A stretch of 64,000 nt of DNA from Parabacteroides sp. AD58 (GCF_023744375.2 NZ_CP146284.1:1550001-1614000); one strand, 5' to 3'; shown: positions 32,740 through 42,355, counted from the first letter of the stretch. Program-made: numbers and translations. Notes: generated by a model from the sequence alone, not told the origin.

Positions 32740-33843
32740 TTACAATTCAGCATCTTCATCTTTTGTCAAATCCAGTTTAACATTATCACTGCCTTTATCA
32801 AAATACTGTTTCCGTAATGGATGAGCCGTAGCTTCCTGGTATGACTTCCGACTGCGATAGACATCCAAGGCTGTATAAACGGCCTGACGGAACGATGATT
32901 CGGAAGCTATATTCTGACCGGCAATATTATAAGCCGTACCATGCGCCGGAGAAGTCCGAACAAAAGGCAGACCGGCTGTATAATTAACGCCTTCTTCCAT
33001 GGCTAAAGCCTTAAACGGAGCTAATCCCTGATCATGATACATGGCTAAGACACCATCAAACTCTTCATACATCTTGGAACCAAAGAATCCATCTGCCGGG
33101 AACGGACCAAACGACATAACACCTAAGCGTTCGGCTTCTTCCATAGCCGGTTTGATAATTTCTTTTTCTTCATTTCCAATTACCCCATTATCCCCTGCAT
33201 GCGGATTTAAAGCCAGCACAGCTATTCTCGGTTTGATAATCGTAAAATCTTGCTTCAAAGACTGATTAAATACCTGCAGTTTCGTCACTATATTATCAAC
33301 CGTAATCTGTGATGGTATCTCTGATACTGGAATATGCCCTGTAACTAAAGCTACTCGCAACGTATCGGTCATTAATATCATCAAGGCTTTCTGCCCATCC
33401 CCTAATGTCTGCTCCAGATATTCCGTATGACCGGGAAAATGGAACTGGGCATTCTGAATGTTATACTTATTGATCGGTGCCGTAACCAGTACATCAATGG
33501 CTCCACTCTTCAAATCAGCTACAGCCGCTTCCAAAGCTTTATAAGCTGCTCTTCCTGCGGTTGGAGTAGATTGCGTTAATTCCACCTTAATATCATCTTC
33601 TACACAATTAATGATATTAACGCGGTTCAATCCGGCTTCTTCCGCACGTGAAACCACATTTATATTGACAGGAGGCAAATCCAACGCTTTCCGATGATAA
33701 GCAGCTACTTTGGATGCCCCATAAATAATAGGTACACACAACTCTGTCATCCGCTGATCGGAAAACGTCTTCAGAATCACTTCATATCCGATTCCATTTA
33801 TATCGCCGTGGGTAATACCCACTCTTATCATTCTATCTTCCAT
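32740..33843 (-). CDS. pdxA: 4-hydroxythreonine-4-phosphate dehydrogenase
   Basis: 367 residues. NAD-dependent oxidation in the DXP-dependent route to pyridoxal phosphate. Key blocks are VGITHGDINGIGYEVI at the start, FHFPGHTEYLEQ (metal His) near 140, ALNPHAGDNGVIGNEE (metal His) at about 215, MYHDQGLAPFKAL (metal His) near 275 and RTSPAHGTAYNIAG. Length is slightly above the E. coli enzyme because of a charged C-terminal tail DLTKDEDAEL. It diverges from the inositol-lipid cluster to its right. Confidence 0.92.
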   Translation of the reverse strand: MEDRMIRVGITHGDINGIGYEVILKTFSDQRMTELCVPIIYGASKVAAYHRKALDLPPVNINVVSRAEEAGLNRVNIINCVEDDIKVELTQSTPTAGRAAYKALEAAVADLKSGAIDVLVTAPINKYNIQNAQFHFPGHTEYLEQTLGDGQKALMILMTDTLRVALVTGHIPVSEIPSQITVDNIVTKLQVFNQSLKQDFTIIKPRIAVLALNPHAGDNGVIGNEEKEIIKPAMEEAERLGVMSFGPFPADGFFGSKMYEEFDGVLAMYHDQGLAPFKALAMEEGVNYTAGLPFVRTSPAHGTAYNIAGQNIASESSFRQAVYTALDVYRSRKSYQEATAHPLRKQYFDKGSDNVKLDLTKDEDAEL

Positions 33844-33879
33844 GTTACAAAAAACTTCTATTGAATAAAATCAGTCTGA

Positions 33880-33887
33880 CAAAGTTA
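33880..33887 (-). promoter_or_regulatory. Promoter -7 box of pdxA
   Basis: TAACTTTG on the minus strand, 37 bp before the start codon. Confidence 0.5.
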
Positions 33888-34006
33888 CAAAAATTGGCGA
33901 ATTTCATACACAAACAACCAAAAATCATCTTGCATTATAAAATGTTCCAAATTCGATTTAATCTAATTTAACGGAGCAATACAAAAGAAACTTCGAAGAA
34001 ATGCAG

Positions 34007-34014
34007 TACGTTTG
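34007..34014 (+). promoter_or_regulatory. Promoter -7 box of the inositol-lipid cluster
   Basis: TACGTTTG 41 bp before the ATG at 34055. It lies downstream of the alternative start at 34001, which would therefore not be transcribed. Confidence 0.5.
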
Positions 34015-34054
34015 CATATTTATTCGGAAAAATGTTCCGTCAAAGTACAAGGAA

Positions 34055-34534
34055 ATGACAAAAATACCCGTATTTCATCAAGTAATAGCCAGTGGTTTCG
34101 GATCTGGTTATTGCCCGATAGCGCCCGGTACTGCCGGGGCGTGTCTTGCTACGTTAATCTGGTGGGGATATGCGACGATTCTAACTAACGCTTATTCCAC
34201 TTTTTTATGCACACTGATTATAGTCTTTATTTTTACTATCTTAGGTATATGGTCGTCAGGTATTGCTGAAAAATACTGGGGAAAAGATCCTTCCCGGGTA
34301 GTTATCGACGAAATGGTTGGGACATGGATTGCATTACTGGCTGTTCCCAATGGTCAAGCATGGGGATATATGTTAGCAGCATTTATCTTGTTCCGGTTCT
34401 TTGATATACTAAAACCCCTGGGAATAAGAAAAATGGAAAAGCTTCCCGGAGGCTATGGTATCATGGCCGATGATATTTTATCAGGAATTTACGGCCTGAT
34501 TGTTTTATACGCCTTCAGACTTATTAGTGCATAA
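34055..34534 (+). CDS. Phosphatidylglycerophosphatase A-like (PgpA family) lipid phosphatase
   Basis: 159 residues from the ATG opening [20 protein letters not shown]; the first 18 codons of a longer frame overlap the promoter. PgpA signatures are [15 protein letters not shown], then [13 protein letters not shown] and [16 protein letters not shown]. Four membrane helices. In Bacteroides a PgpA-like gene in this position, beside a CDP-alcohol phosphotransferase and an AUR1-like PAP2 gene, acts in inositol-lipid synthesis as the phosphatase for phosphatidylinositol phosphate. PgpA proper is the alternative. Confidence 0.85.
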   Translation: MTKIPVFHQVIASGFGSGYCPIAPGTAGACLATLIWWGYATILTNAYSTFLCTLIIVFIFTILGIWSSGIAEKYWGKDPSRVVIDEMVGTWIALLAVPNGQAWGYMLAAFILFRFFDILKPLGIRKMEKLPGGYGIMADDILSGIYGLIVLYAFRLISA

Positions 34535-34607
34535 CTTATATACACACTCAAAAAATCAGAACATTACATTTTCTTTTACGTACTACATAAAAATTAGATG
34601 CAAAGAC

Positions 34608-35291
34608 ATGGAAATAAAAAAAAGAGCCAAGAAGTTGCGAGATCAATTGCAACAACTTATTTACAAAATCATTAGCCCTGTAGTTCACGGAATGATTAAA
34701 ATGGGCATTACCCCCAATATTGTTACAACGATCGGCTTCTTGGGAAACCTGGCAGGTGCTTGTATTTTAATTTATGCCGGCATGCATAAAGAAGGAAATC
34801 TTTACAGTCTGATCGGATGGGCCGGAGGTATTATTCTGATATCCTCTCTCTTCGACATGATGGACGGGCAAGTGGCCCGTATCGGTGGCATGGCTTCGAC
34901 ATTCGGTGCTATGTATGATTCCGTCCTCGACCGGTACAGCGAACTGGTAACCTTAGGAGCAATCTGCTTCTGTTTATCTGAAAACGGTTATCCAGTCGGA
35001 GCAGTTATCACATTTGCCGCCTTAATCGGATCGTTAATGGTCAGCTATGTCAGAGCCAGAGCGGAAGGCTTAGGACTGGAATGTAAGATCGGATTCATGC
35101 AGCGTCCGGAACGTGTTGTCTTAACCTGCCTGGGATTACTGATCTGCGGGATTACAGCAACACAAGCAAAGGATCTGTCGTTCGATCCGATGTATATATT
35201 GATTGCACCGCTGGGATTTATTGCCATATTTGCCAATCTGACAGCTTTTGCCCGCATAGAATATAGCCGTAAACAACTTCTGAAAAAATAA
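34608..35291 (+). CDS. CDP-alcohol phosphatidyltransferase, probable phosphatidylinositol-phosphate synthase
   Basis: 227 residues from the ATG opening [14 protein letters not shown]; a frame extending back to 34500 lies within the previous gene end. The motif is complete: [20 protein letters not shown] then YDSVLDR, giving D(x2)DG(x2)AR(x8)G(x3)D(x3)D. Six membrane helices are expected. The context (PgpA-like before, PAP2/AUR1-like 5 bp after) matches the inositol-lipid cluster of Bacteroides thetaiotaomicron, in which this enzyme joins inositol phosphate to CDP-diacylglycerol. The substrate assignment is by context. Confidence 0.85.
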   Translation: MEIKKRAKKLRDQLQQLIYKIISPVVHGMIKMGITPNIVTTIGFLGNLAGACILIYAGMHKEGNLYSLIGWAGGIILISSLFDMMDGQVARIGGMASTFGAMYDSVLDRYSELVTLGAICFCLSENGYPVGAVITFAALIGSLMVSYVRARAEGLGLECKIGFMQRPERVVLTCLGLLICGITATQAKDLSFDPMYILIAPLGFIAIFANLTAFARIEYSRKQLLKK

Positions 35292-35296
35292 GTGCG

Positions 35297-36232
35297 ATGA
35301 ATATTCTTGCCGATAGACCATCGGCTAAAGAAATGAAGATCCTGTTCATTTCTTTAGTCGTATGGATTATTGTAACTACTCTTTTTGTAGGGATACGTCC
35401 TGAACATGGAGTTATGGCCCTACTCATAGCCGTTTTATTCTTTTCCAGTCAGGGAACCCGTAAACTGGTAGTAGCCTTGCTGCCTTTTGCCTTATTCGGA
35501 ATTTCCTACGACTGGATGCGAATTGTTCCAAATTACGAAGTAAATCCTATTGATGTGAAAGGCTTATACGATACCGAAAAGAGTCTTTTCGGCATCATGA
35601 CTTCAGAAGGATTGCTTACTCCCAACGAATTCTTCCAGATACATCATTGTGCCTTACTCGATTTTATGGCAGGAATCTTTTATCTCTGTTGGGTTCCGGT
35701 TCCTATTCTGTTCGGATTAGGACTTTATTTCACGCACCAGCGCACAACGTATCTGCATTTTGCGTTGGTATTCCTGTTTGTCAATCTGATTGGATTTATA
35801 GGATATTATATTCATCCGGCAGCTCCGCCCTGGTATGTGATGAACTATGGTTTCGAACCGATATTAAACACACCCGGCGATGTGGCCGGATTAGGACGAT
35901 TTGATGAAATGACAGGATTATCTGTTTTCCAAAGTCTGTACGGGCGAAATGCGAATGTATTTGCTGCAGTTCCTTCGTTACATTCAGCGTATATGGTAGT
36001 GACCTTGTTCTATTCTTTCCGGGCAAGATGCAAAACATGGCTCCGGATTGTTTTCGCCTTCATCATGGCCGGAATCTGGTTTACGGCTGTTTATACCGGA
36101 CATCACTACATCATCGATGTAACATTGGGAATCGCCTGCGCATTAATCGGTATCCTGATCTTCGAACGGATACTGATGCGGATACCGGCCTTTTCCGGTT
36201 TTATTCACAAGTATGCAAAATACATCCAATAA
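35297..36232 (+). CDS. AUR1-like PAP2 family protein, probable inositol phosphorylceramide synthase
   Basis: 311 residues with about eight membrane helices. The AUR1-type phosphotransferase motifs are seen in order: GFIGYYIHPAAPPWYV, VFAAVPSLHSAYMV and YTGHHYIIDV (the two catalytic His and the Asp). This pattern fits AUR1/inositol-phosphoceramide synthases rather than simple PAP2 phosphatases. It would transfer inositol phosphate from phosphatidylinositol to dihydroceramide. Last gene of the three-gene cluster; a hairpin repeat lies 38 bp after it. No myo-inositol-phosphate synthase gene is next to it, unlike in B. thetaiotaomicron. Confidence 0.85.
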   Translation: MNILADRPSAKEMKILFISLVVWIIVTTLFVGIRPEHGVMALLIAVLFFSSQGTRKLVVALLPFALFGISYDWMRIVPNYEVNPIDVKGLYDTEKSLFGIMTSEGLLTPNEFFQIHHCALLDFMAGIFYLCWVPVPILFGLGLYFTHQRTTYLHFALVFLFVNLIGFIGYYIHPAAPPWYVMNYGFEPILNTPGDVAGLGRFDEMTGLSVFQSLYGRNANVFAAVPSLHSAYMVVTLFYSFRARCKTWLRIVFAFIMAGIWFTAVYTGHHYIIDVTLGIACALIGILIFERILMRIPAFSGFIHKYAKYIQ

Positions 36233-36270
36233 AGGTTTGACATTTACCTTTCGGATTTCTCCTTAAAAAT

Positions 36271-36320
36271 AAACGAGAATCGAAAACATTTCTCATCAAT
36301 TTCGTTTTCGATTCTCGTTT
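36271..36320. repeat. Dispersed hairpin family, copy 2; likely bidirectional terminator
   Basis: 17-bp perfect stem AAACGAGAATCGAAAAC / GTTTTCGATTCTCGTTT with a 16-nt loop. Lies between the rightward PAP2 gene and the leftward DUF4837 gene. Confidence 0.75.
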
Positions 36321-36423
36321 ATTTTATTTCCACACTACAGGAAGGAAATCTTCCGCACATCTATTACCTATACTGATAAAGACCGGGAATTTCTATTCCT
36401 CAAAGCAAGTGTGACGGTTGTTC

Positions 36424-37440
36424 TTATTTTGTCTTTTCTTCCGGAACATCATATTCTCCCGGCAAACGCAACGTATAAAGGGCCGCCTCGATACGACGGA
36501 TAAAGTTACGCTTATCCGTTTCGGGAGCATAAACAAAACCTTCGGCCACTACTACACGCTGGTTCTTTTCATCCAACCGTACATGCGCAACAAACGGGCC
36601 GCCCATCATATCGCCCACCATCTTCCAAAGTCCACGCATGACACCGCAATATTTATCATGAACTGTAATGGCTGAATAATCAACATCAAAATACTTTGTT
36701 TCTGTAGCCATGTACGATCCCGGGAAAGCACCCGGCAAATTGGCTTTCATTACTGAATCGCGCTTGGCAACCAAATATTCAGGCGTAAAAGTATTCGGAT
36801 CAGTATATGGGAATGTATATACTACGACATCCATACGACCCGTACTTGCATTATTGGTAGTCCAAAAGAAATCGGTCGTATCTTTATAATAAACCATTTC
36901 TTCCGGCACATTCAAAGAGAGCTGATGATTCTTCTTCAAGACATCCATGACTACCGAACTGTAGGTTTCTTCCATCTGTTCGGTTGCCCGTTTCATTTCT
37001 TCCTTGACAAACAGATCCGTTATCTGATTCGGATGTTGTTCCAGATATTCTATCAATACTTCAGGAGAAGGAGCCTTCAATGTTAACACCAGCTGTCCGA
37101 AAGCCCAACGGTTTTCTTCGGAAGCTAAGGTCGTTTTGGTATAGATATTCGGATTAATATCAACCAACAATATATTCCTTACATACGTAAGAAGACCATT
37201 AAAGTCTGACGGTTGCGAATAAGAGACCTTCATACTCGGCTCTGCCTGAGGTAATCCTGGTACAGGCGACGTTAACTGTCCCTTAACAGCATCTCCGGCA
37301 GTACCTTCCCAATAATTCTTATCCATTACAACAACTACTTCATAAGCGAAACCGGTAGCTCGAGTAACAACGGGTCCGGAATTACACGCCGTCAGCATCA
37401 AAGCCATTAAAAGAAACAAGCTACATACAATCTTTTTCAT
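36424..37440 (-). CDS. DUF4837 family lipoprotein
   Basis: 338 residues. The lipoprotein signal ends MALMLTAC (Cys at residue 19). RATGFAYEVVVVMDKNYWEG and ATETKYFDVDYSAITVHDKY are conserved DUF4837 blocks, and the C-terminal part has FVYAPETDKRNFIRRIEAAL. Probably outer-membrane or periplasmic; function unknown. It follows rlmN by 23 bp and may be co-transcribed. Confidence 0.85.
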   Translation of the reverse strand: MKKIVCSLFLLMALMLTACNSGPVVTRATGFAYEVVVVMDKNYWEGTAGDAVKGQLTSPVPGLPQAEPSMKVSYSQPSDFNGLLTYVRNILLVDINPNIYTKTTLASEENRWAFGQLVLTLKAPSPEVLIEYLEQHPNQITDLFVKEEMKRATEQMEETYSSVVMDVLKKNHQLSLNVPEEMVYYKDTTDFFWTTNNASTGRMDVVVYTFPYTDPNTFTPEYLVAKRDSVMKANLPGAFPGSYMATETKYFDVDYSAITVHDKYCGVMRGLWKMVGDMMGGPFVAHVRLDEKNQRVVVAEGFVYAPETDKRNFIRRIEAALYTLRLPGEYDVPEEKTK

Positions 37441-37463
37441 CTTTACTTTTATGATTAGTTATC

Positions 37464-38495
37464 TTATTTATTTTCCTTTTCTTTCTTCGCTGTCGACAGC
37501 ATACCGCATGCCGCGAAAATATCTTCACCACGCGAAGCCCGAATCGTACATGTAACACCCCGATCATTCAAGATATCCCGAAAAGCTTCCATCTTACTCA
37601 AATCGGAAGTTTGTAAAGGCACATTGGGAATAGCATGAAAACGGATCAGATTCACCCGGCAGGGTATATCTTTCAGTAGACCGGCCAAAGCCTTTGCATG
37701 CTGTACGCTATCATTAAGTCCCTTGAATACGATATATTCAAACGACACCCGGCGTTGGTGCGTAAAGTCATATTGACGAATCAAATCGAGCACACCGTGC
37801 ATCGGAAATGCCTTTTCAACCGACATTAACGACAACCGTTCGGCAGGATAAGGAGAATGCAGGCTGACAGCCAGATGACAATCACTCTCATCCAGAAAAC
37901 GCTTCAAGCCTTTCGCTCCAATTGTTGAAACGGTAATCCGCTTCGGACTCCAGGCATATCCGTATGGAGCCGTCAGAATCTCAAGGACTTTAAACAGCTC
38001 ATCCGTATTATCGAGCGGTTCTCCCATTCCCATGAAGACCAGATTGGTCAATTCATCATTTTCGGGCAATGCCTGTATCTGATTTAAAATCTCATTGGCC
38101 GAAAGATTCTTCGTAAAACCCTGCTTTCCGGTCATGCAGAAAAGGCAGTTCATCTTACAGCCCACTTGAGAAGAGACACAAAGCGTAGCCCGGTCACTTG
38201 TAGGAATATATACAGATTCCACAAAATTGCCCGGTCCGGCAGGATATAGATATTTAATCGTACCATCTACCGACTTCTGAAAGTCTACTGGAGGAACTTT
38301 CCCGATCTCATACGAATCTGACAGCCAGTTTCTTTTAGCGAGAGAAATATTTGTCATCTCGTCAATACTGGAAACTCTCTTTTTGTACAGCCAATCGGCC
38401 ATCTGTTTTGCAGCAAATCCGGGGAGTCCGGCCTCAGCTGCCACAGCTTTCAACTCGTTCAGAGTCATTCCAAGCAAACGCTTCTTTTCACTCAT
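37464..38495 (-). CDS. rlmN: 23S rRNA (adenine2503-C2)-methyltransferase
   Basis: 343 residues, radical SAM dual-specificity RNA methyltransferase (also modifies tRNA A37 in E. coli). The N-terminal helical accessory domain (about 1-75) contains GLPGFAAKQMADWLYKK. The [4Fe-4S] motif is GCKMNCLFCMTG (CxxxCxxC) at about 115. Further motifs are VFMGMGEPLDN and TVSTIGAKG. The methyl-carrying Cys near the end is in FAACGML. It has no translation-frame defects. Confidence 0.95.
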   Translation of the reverse strand: MSEKKRLLGMTLNELKAVAAEAGLPGFAAKQMADWLYKKRVSSIDEMTNISLAKRNWLSDSYEIGKVPPVDFQKSVDGTIKYLYPAGPGNFVESVYIPTSDRATLCVSSQVGCKMNCLFCMTGKQGFTKNLSANEILNQIQALPENDELTNLVFMGMGEPLDNTDELFKVLEILTAPYGYAWSPKRITVSTIGAKGLKRFLDESDCHLAVSLHSPYPAERLSLMSVEKAFPMHGVLDLIRQYDFTHQRRVSFEYIVFKGLNDSVQHAKALAGLLKDIPCRVNLIRFHAIPNVPLQTSDLSKMEAFRDILNDRGVTCTIRASRGEDIFAACGMLSTAKKEKENK

Positions 38496-38613
38496 TTTCT
38501 TATTGTTTTTGATCAGAATCCATCCCGATCAGATACTTTTACTAATCGGCTCTAAAAGTACAAAAAAAAGTAGAACTGAAAAACAGAAACAGTCATTTCG
38601 ATTCTGAACAAAA

Positions 38614-38655
38614 AAAGGACAGGCTCTCTGAGAAAACTCCAAAAGCCTGTCCTTT
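38614..38655 (-). terminator. Terminator of rpmE2
   Basis: 12-bp stem AAAGGACAGGCT / AGCCTGTCCTTT. On the minus strand it is followed by a run of T residues, 28 bp after the rpmE2 stop. Confidence 0.85.
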
Positions 38656-38683
38656 ATATTTCCAATTATGTAATAGGACCGAA

Positions 38684-38938
38684 TTATTTCTTGTTACGGT
38701 TACCGTAGCGGCTCATGAACTTATCAACACGTCCGGCAGTATCAACCAACTTAGACTTACCTGTATAGAACGGGTGAGAAGTGTTAGAGATTTCAACCTT
38801 TACCAACGGATAAGTAACGCCATCGATTTCGATTGTTTCTTTCGCATTGATAGTAGAACGAGTGATAAACATATCATCGTTTGACATGTCCTTGAATACT
38901 ACAGGACGATAACTTTCTGGATGAATACCTTTTTTCAT
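38684..38938 (-). CDS. rpmE2: 50S ribosomal protein L31, type B
   Basis: 84 residues. [20 protein letters not shown] and [20 protein letters not shown] are the family blocks. It has no CxxC zinc pair, so it is the zinc-independent (C-) form, which normally replaces the zinc form. Promoter 38998-39005 and its own terminator make it a single-gene unit. Confidence 0.96.
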   Translation of the reverse strand: MKKGIHPESYRPVVFKDMSNDDMFITRSTINAKETIEIDGVTYPLVKVEISNTSHPFYTGKSKLVDTAGRVDKFMSRYGNRNKK

Positions 38939-38997
38939 TGTTTTATTTGTTCTTTTAATTATACTTCTTTTAATCTGGTAACCGGTATTTTGGCTTG

Positions 38998-39005
38998 CAA
39001 AAGTA
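38998..39005 (-). promoter_or_regulatory. Promoter -7 box of rpmE2
   Basis: TACTTTTG followed by CAAG on the minus strand, giving a leader of about 55 nt. Confidence 0.6.
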
Positions 39006-39089
39006 TGAAGAAGCCTCGAATAAAAAAAGTATTTCCCCTATTTTTTTCATTGACATTGTTTTTTTGCGATATTTTACATCCATAATAGT

Positions 39090-39117
39090 TTTGTTCGGTA
39101 AGAATATTATATCTTTG
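39090..39117 (+). promoter_or_regulatory. Promoter of fba
   Basis: TTTG at 39090-39093 and TATCTTTG at 39110-39117, 16-bp spacing, 40 bp before the start codon. Confidence 0.6.
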
Positions 39118-39157
39118 TCTCAGATTTTTAATCATTAACGTAATACATATTACAACT

Positions 39158-40156
39158 ATGGTAAGTTACAAAGATTTAGGCTTGGTAAACACAAGAGAAA
39201 TGTTTGCTAAAGCCATCAAGGGTGGTTATGCTATCCCTGCATTCAATTTTAACAACATGGAACAGTTGCAGGCTATTATCAAAGCAGCTGTCGAAACTAA
39301 ATCTCCGGTTATTCTGCAGGTTTCTAAAGGTGCTCGTAACTATGCAAACCAGACTTTGCTGCGTTACATGGCTGAAGGTGCAGTTCAATATGCAAAAGAA
39401 TTAGGTTGTCCTAATCCTCAGATCGTACTTCACTTGGATCACGGTGATTCATTTGAATTGTGCAAGAGCTGCGTTGACATGGGCTTCTCTTCAGTTATGA
39501 TCGATGGTTCTCATCTGCCTTATGATGAAAATGTAGCTTTAACTAAGAAAGTTGTTGATTACGCTCATCAGTATGATGTAACTGTTGAAGGTGAACTTGG
39601 CGTATTGGCAGGTGTAGAAGATGAAGTAGTTGCTGAACATCACACGTATACTAAACCGGAAGAAGTTGTTGACTTCGTTACAAAGACTGGTTGCGATTCA
39701 TTGGCTATCTCAATCGGTACTTCTCACGGTGCATACAAATTCAAACCGGAACAGTGCCACGTTGATCCGGCTACTGGTCGTTTGGTTCCTCCTCCATTGG
39801 CATTCGATGTATTGGATGGTGTAATGAAAGAATTACCTGGATTCCCAATCGTATTGCACGGATCTTCTTCAGTTCCTCAGGAAGAAGTTGATACAATCAA
39901 CAAATATGGTGGTAAGCTGGAAGCTGCTATCGGTATTCCTGAAGATGAATTGCGTAAGGCTGCTAAGTCTGCTGTTTGCAAGATCAACATCGACTCAGAC
40001 TCTCGTCTGGCTATGACTGCTGCTATCCGTAAGGTATTTGCTGAACATCCTGAAGAATTCGATCCTCGTAAATATCTGGGTCCGGCTCGTGACAACATGG
40101 AAAAACTGTACAAACACAAAATCATCAACGTTTTGGGTTCTAACGATAAATTATAA
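39158..40156 (+). CDS. fba: Fructose-bisphosphate aldolase, class II
   Basis: 332 residues. Zinc-dependent cleavage of fructose 1,6-bisphosphate in glycolysis and gluconeogenesis. The metal-binding and active-site blocks are VLHLDHGDSFELC, MIDGSHLPYDENV, VEGELGVLAGVEDEV, SIGTSHGAYKF and VLHGSSSVP. It uses codons typical of a highly expressed gene (many GTT, GCT, GGT), unlike its neighbours. Own promoter and terminator. Confidence 0.96.
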   Translation: MVSYKDLGLVNTREMFAKAIKGGYAIPAFNFNNMEQLQAIIKAAVETKSPVILQVSKGARNYANQTLLRYMAEGAVQYAKELGCPNPQIVLHLDHGDSFELCKSCVDMGFSSVMIDGSHLPYDENVALTKKVVDYAHQYDVTVEGELGVLAGVEDEVVAEHHTYTKPEEVVDFVTKTGCDSLAISIGTSHGAYKFKPEQCHVDPATGRLVPPPLAFDVLDGVMKELPGFPIVLHGSSSVPQEEVDTINKYGGKLEAAIGIPEDELRKAAKSAVCKINIDSDSRLAMTAAIRKVFAEHPEEFDPRKYLGPARDNMEKLYKHKIINVLGSNDKL

Positions 40157-40177
40157 TATCCAGTTTATCCTTTATGA

Positions 40178-40207
40178 AAAGCGCACCGAAGAAGTGCGCT
40201 TTTTTTG
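40178..40207 (+). terminator. Terminator of fba
   Basis: 9-bp stem AAAGCGCAC / GTGCGCTTT with a 7-nt loop, then a run of T residues. Confidence 0.9.
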
Positions 40208-40231
40208 TCTTACTTTATAAATTGATCAACT

Positions 40232-40849
40232 ATGAAACAGATTATTGTATTTTTAAGCATCCTTCTGGTGTCTAATTTAACCGTTTATTCACACGCTCAG
40301 TCATTGAAAGATATCCTATCTTCATCAACAGTAAAAGACGCCGTCACTTCATTAACCGGAGGGAAAAATGTAACTGCAGCAAACCTGGCAGGTACTTGGA
40401 ATTATGTTAATCCGGCTGTTTTACTGGAAGGTGATAATGCGCTCAAGAATGTTGCCGCCAGTGCCGCTTCGGGCGAAATAGAAAAGAAACTACAATCTTA
40501 TTGCGATAAAATTGGTATTAAATCAGGAACATTTAGTTATACATTTAATACCGATAACAGCTTTACCTGCGTTTTTAAAGGAAAAACTTTAAACGGCACA
40601 TATACTTTACAAGAAGCCGAAAAAACAATCGAACTCAAATATGGCAATTTCGGTAATTTAAAATTCAACACGCTATCAGCACAAGTTGTAGTGACAGATG
40701 ATCAATTATCGTTACTGTTCAATGCCGACAAACTGCTTGATTTCCTTGGCAAACTATCTTCTATTTCGGATAATGCAACTTTAAAGGCCGTCAATTCTTT
40801 AGCTGAACAATATGACGGCATGAAAGTAGGATTCGAACTGAAGAAATAA
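40232..40849 (+). CDS. DUF4923 family exported protein
   Basis: 205 residues with a signal peptide (MKQIIVFLSILLVSNLTVYS, cleavage near residue 23). The mature part shows NLAGTWNYVNPAVLLEGDNA and FSYTFNTDNSFTCVFKGKTL, then a lipocalin-like beta-rich end. This matches DUF4923, a Bacteroidales periplasmic or surface family of unknown function. It stands alone between two terminators. Confidence 0.85.
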   Translation: MKQIIVFLSILLVSNLTVYSHAQSLKDILSSSTVKDAVTSLTGGKNVTAANLAGTWNYVNPAVLLEGDNALKNVAASAASGEIEKKLQSYCDKIGIKSGTFSYTFNTDNSFTCVFKGKTLNGTYTLQEAEKTIELKYGNFGNLKFNTLSAQVVVTDDQLSLLFNADKLLDFLGKLSSISDNATLKAVNSLAEQYDGMKVGFELKK

Positions 40850-40877
40850 ATAATCAATCGCTATCCATAACATAAAA

Positions 40878-40919
40878 ATATGCCGGAACAGCCATACAGT
40901 TATTCCGGCATATTTTTTT
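40878..40919. terminator. Bidirectional terminator
   Basis: 11-bp perfect stem ATATGCCGGAA / TTCCGGCATAT followed by TTTTTTT on the plus strand, and A-run on the left for leftward readthrough from the fucosidase gene. Confidence 0.85.
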
Positions 40920-40936
40920 ATTCGGGGTAGCAAGAC

Positions 40937-42355
40937 TTATTTCTTCAAAGTAAATTTCAGCACCAATGGTTCGTTGGGTAAATTATTCGGCAACGAAACT
41001 TTCACCGTATTTCCATCTACCTGATAAGAAGCACGCTTGCCATTAGCCAAAACAGTCATTTTTCCTTTCGGTACATTGGTATTCCATGTCAACTCTTTCG
41101 GTAACTTCTCTCCGTCAGGCAATGCATAAATGGCATATAAGGTCTTTCCGTCTTTATCGGCCGTAAACCAAATATTACCTTCCTGATAATACGGAGTAAT
41201 GGTTGTATTGTAAATGGCTTTACCATTAGCGCGCAACCACTCTCCTACTTGATGCAGTCGATCAATAGCCGGTTGTTCAATCAAACCTTGTGGAGTCGGA
41301 CCAACGCCCAACAACAAGCTACCGCCTTTGGCAGTAATCTCTGCCAGCATATTAATTACTTTCGTAGCCGACTTATAAGGTGCATTCGGAACCCATCCCC
41401 AGTCATTGCTCAACGTAATACAGCTTTCCCACGGATATGCTAGTTGTTTTTCCGGAATTCCCCGTTCGGGTGTCTGGTAATTCTCATGTTTTCCGCGCAT
41501 AGCACGATCGACAACGATCAGACCGGGCTGGGCTTCACGCGCCATATCGACGATTTTATCCATGTGAATATCCTGATCATCAGAACCAACCCAACCACCA
41601 TCGAGCCACAAGATATCGAAGTTTCCGTATCCTTTCATCAGTTCCCCAATCTGATTGTATGTAAATTGACAGAACTTCTCCCAACGTTCCGGATGATTCG
41701 CTATCTTGTAATTCACATTCCGATTCGGAGTTGCATAATACGGCCACCAATAATACGGACAATGCCAGTCTGGTTTAGAGAAATAAGCACCAATCATGAA
41801 ATCTTTCTTCCGGAAAGCATCGAAAACATACCGCGCCACATCTTTCTTTGGGTTATCTTTAAATGCACCATGGGCAATAGAAAAATCGGTTTCCTTCGTA
41901 TCGTACATACAGAATCCGTCATGATGTTTGGTGGTAAAGACAACGTAACGCATTCCGGCATCTTCCATCACATCCGCCCACTGATCCGGATTAAAGTCGA
42001 CCGGATTGAAAGAATCCTTCAGTCCCCAGTACCATTTCTTATAGTCTTCATACGCCCAAGTCGTATCCCGCGGAATCCAATCCACATCTTCCGAACAAAT
42101 AGACCATGACTCCACGATACCGGGAACCGAATACAAGCCCCAATGGAATAAAACCCCAAACTTCTGATCTTTCCAAACATCCAGTTTCTTCAAGACTAGT
42201 GAGTCTGTAGGCCATACGTAACCGCTTTCATCTGATTGTTCATGTACAAATCCCTGTACTTTCTGTTCTTCCTGCGCATTCACCGCGCATGATAAGCCAA
42301 CTAAGGCCAGCCCCAACATCCATTTTGAGGCTTTTCGCTGTTGAAATAGTTTCAT
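40937..42355 (-). CDS. Alpha-L-fucosidase, glycoside hydrolase family 29
   Basis: 472 residues. The signal peptide (to about residue 27, GLSCAVNA) sends it to the periplasm. GH29 blocks are KFGVLFHWGLYSVPGIVESW, TTKHHDGFCMYDT, and FDILWLDGGWVG with the nucleophile Asp. The C-terminal beta domain is short. It removes terminal fucose, as from host mucin or milk glycans. It follows a sugar isomerase-like gene by 95 bp, in an operon with an oxidoreductase. No SusC/SusD pair is near, so it is not a full polysaccharide utilisation locus here. Confidence 0.92.
   Translation of the reverse strand: MKLFQQRKASKWMLGLALVGLSCAVNAQEEQKVQGFVHEQSDESGYVWPTDSLVLKKLDVWKDQKFGVLFHWGLYSVPGIVESWSICSEDVDWIPRDTTWAYEDYKKWYWGLKDSFNPVDFNPDQWADVMEDAGMRYVVFTTKHHDGFCMYDTKETDFSIAHGAFKDNPKKDVARYVFDAFRKKDFMIGAYFSKPDWHCPYYWWPYYATPNRNVNYKIANHPERWEKFCQFTYNQIGELMKGYGNFDILWLDGGWVGSDDQDIHMDKIVDMAREAQPGLIVVDRAMRGKHENYQTPERGIPEKQLAYPWESCITLSNDWGWVPNAPYKSATKVINMLAEITAKGGSLLLGVGPTPQGLIEQPAIDRLHQVGEWLRANGKAIYNTTITPYYQEGNIWFTADKDGKTLYAIYALPDGEKLPKELTWNTNVPKGKMTVLANGKRASYQVDGNTVKVSLPNNLPNEPLVLKFTLKK

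Noticed and set aside
41444..42109. Rightward 221-codon frame antisense to the fucosidase gene
   Set aside because: Shadow of a conserved GH29 gene on the minus strand.
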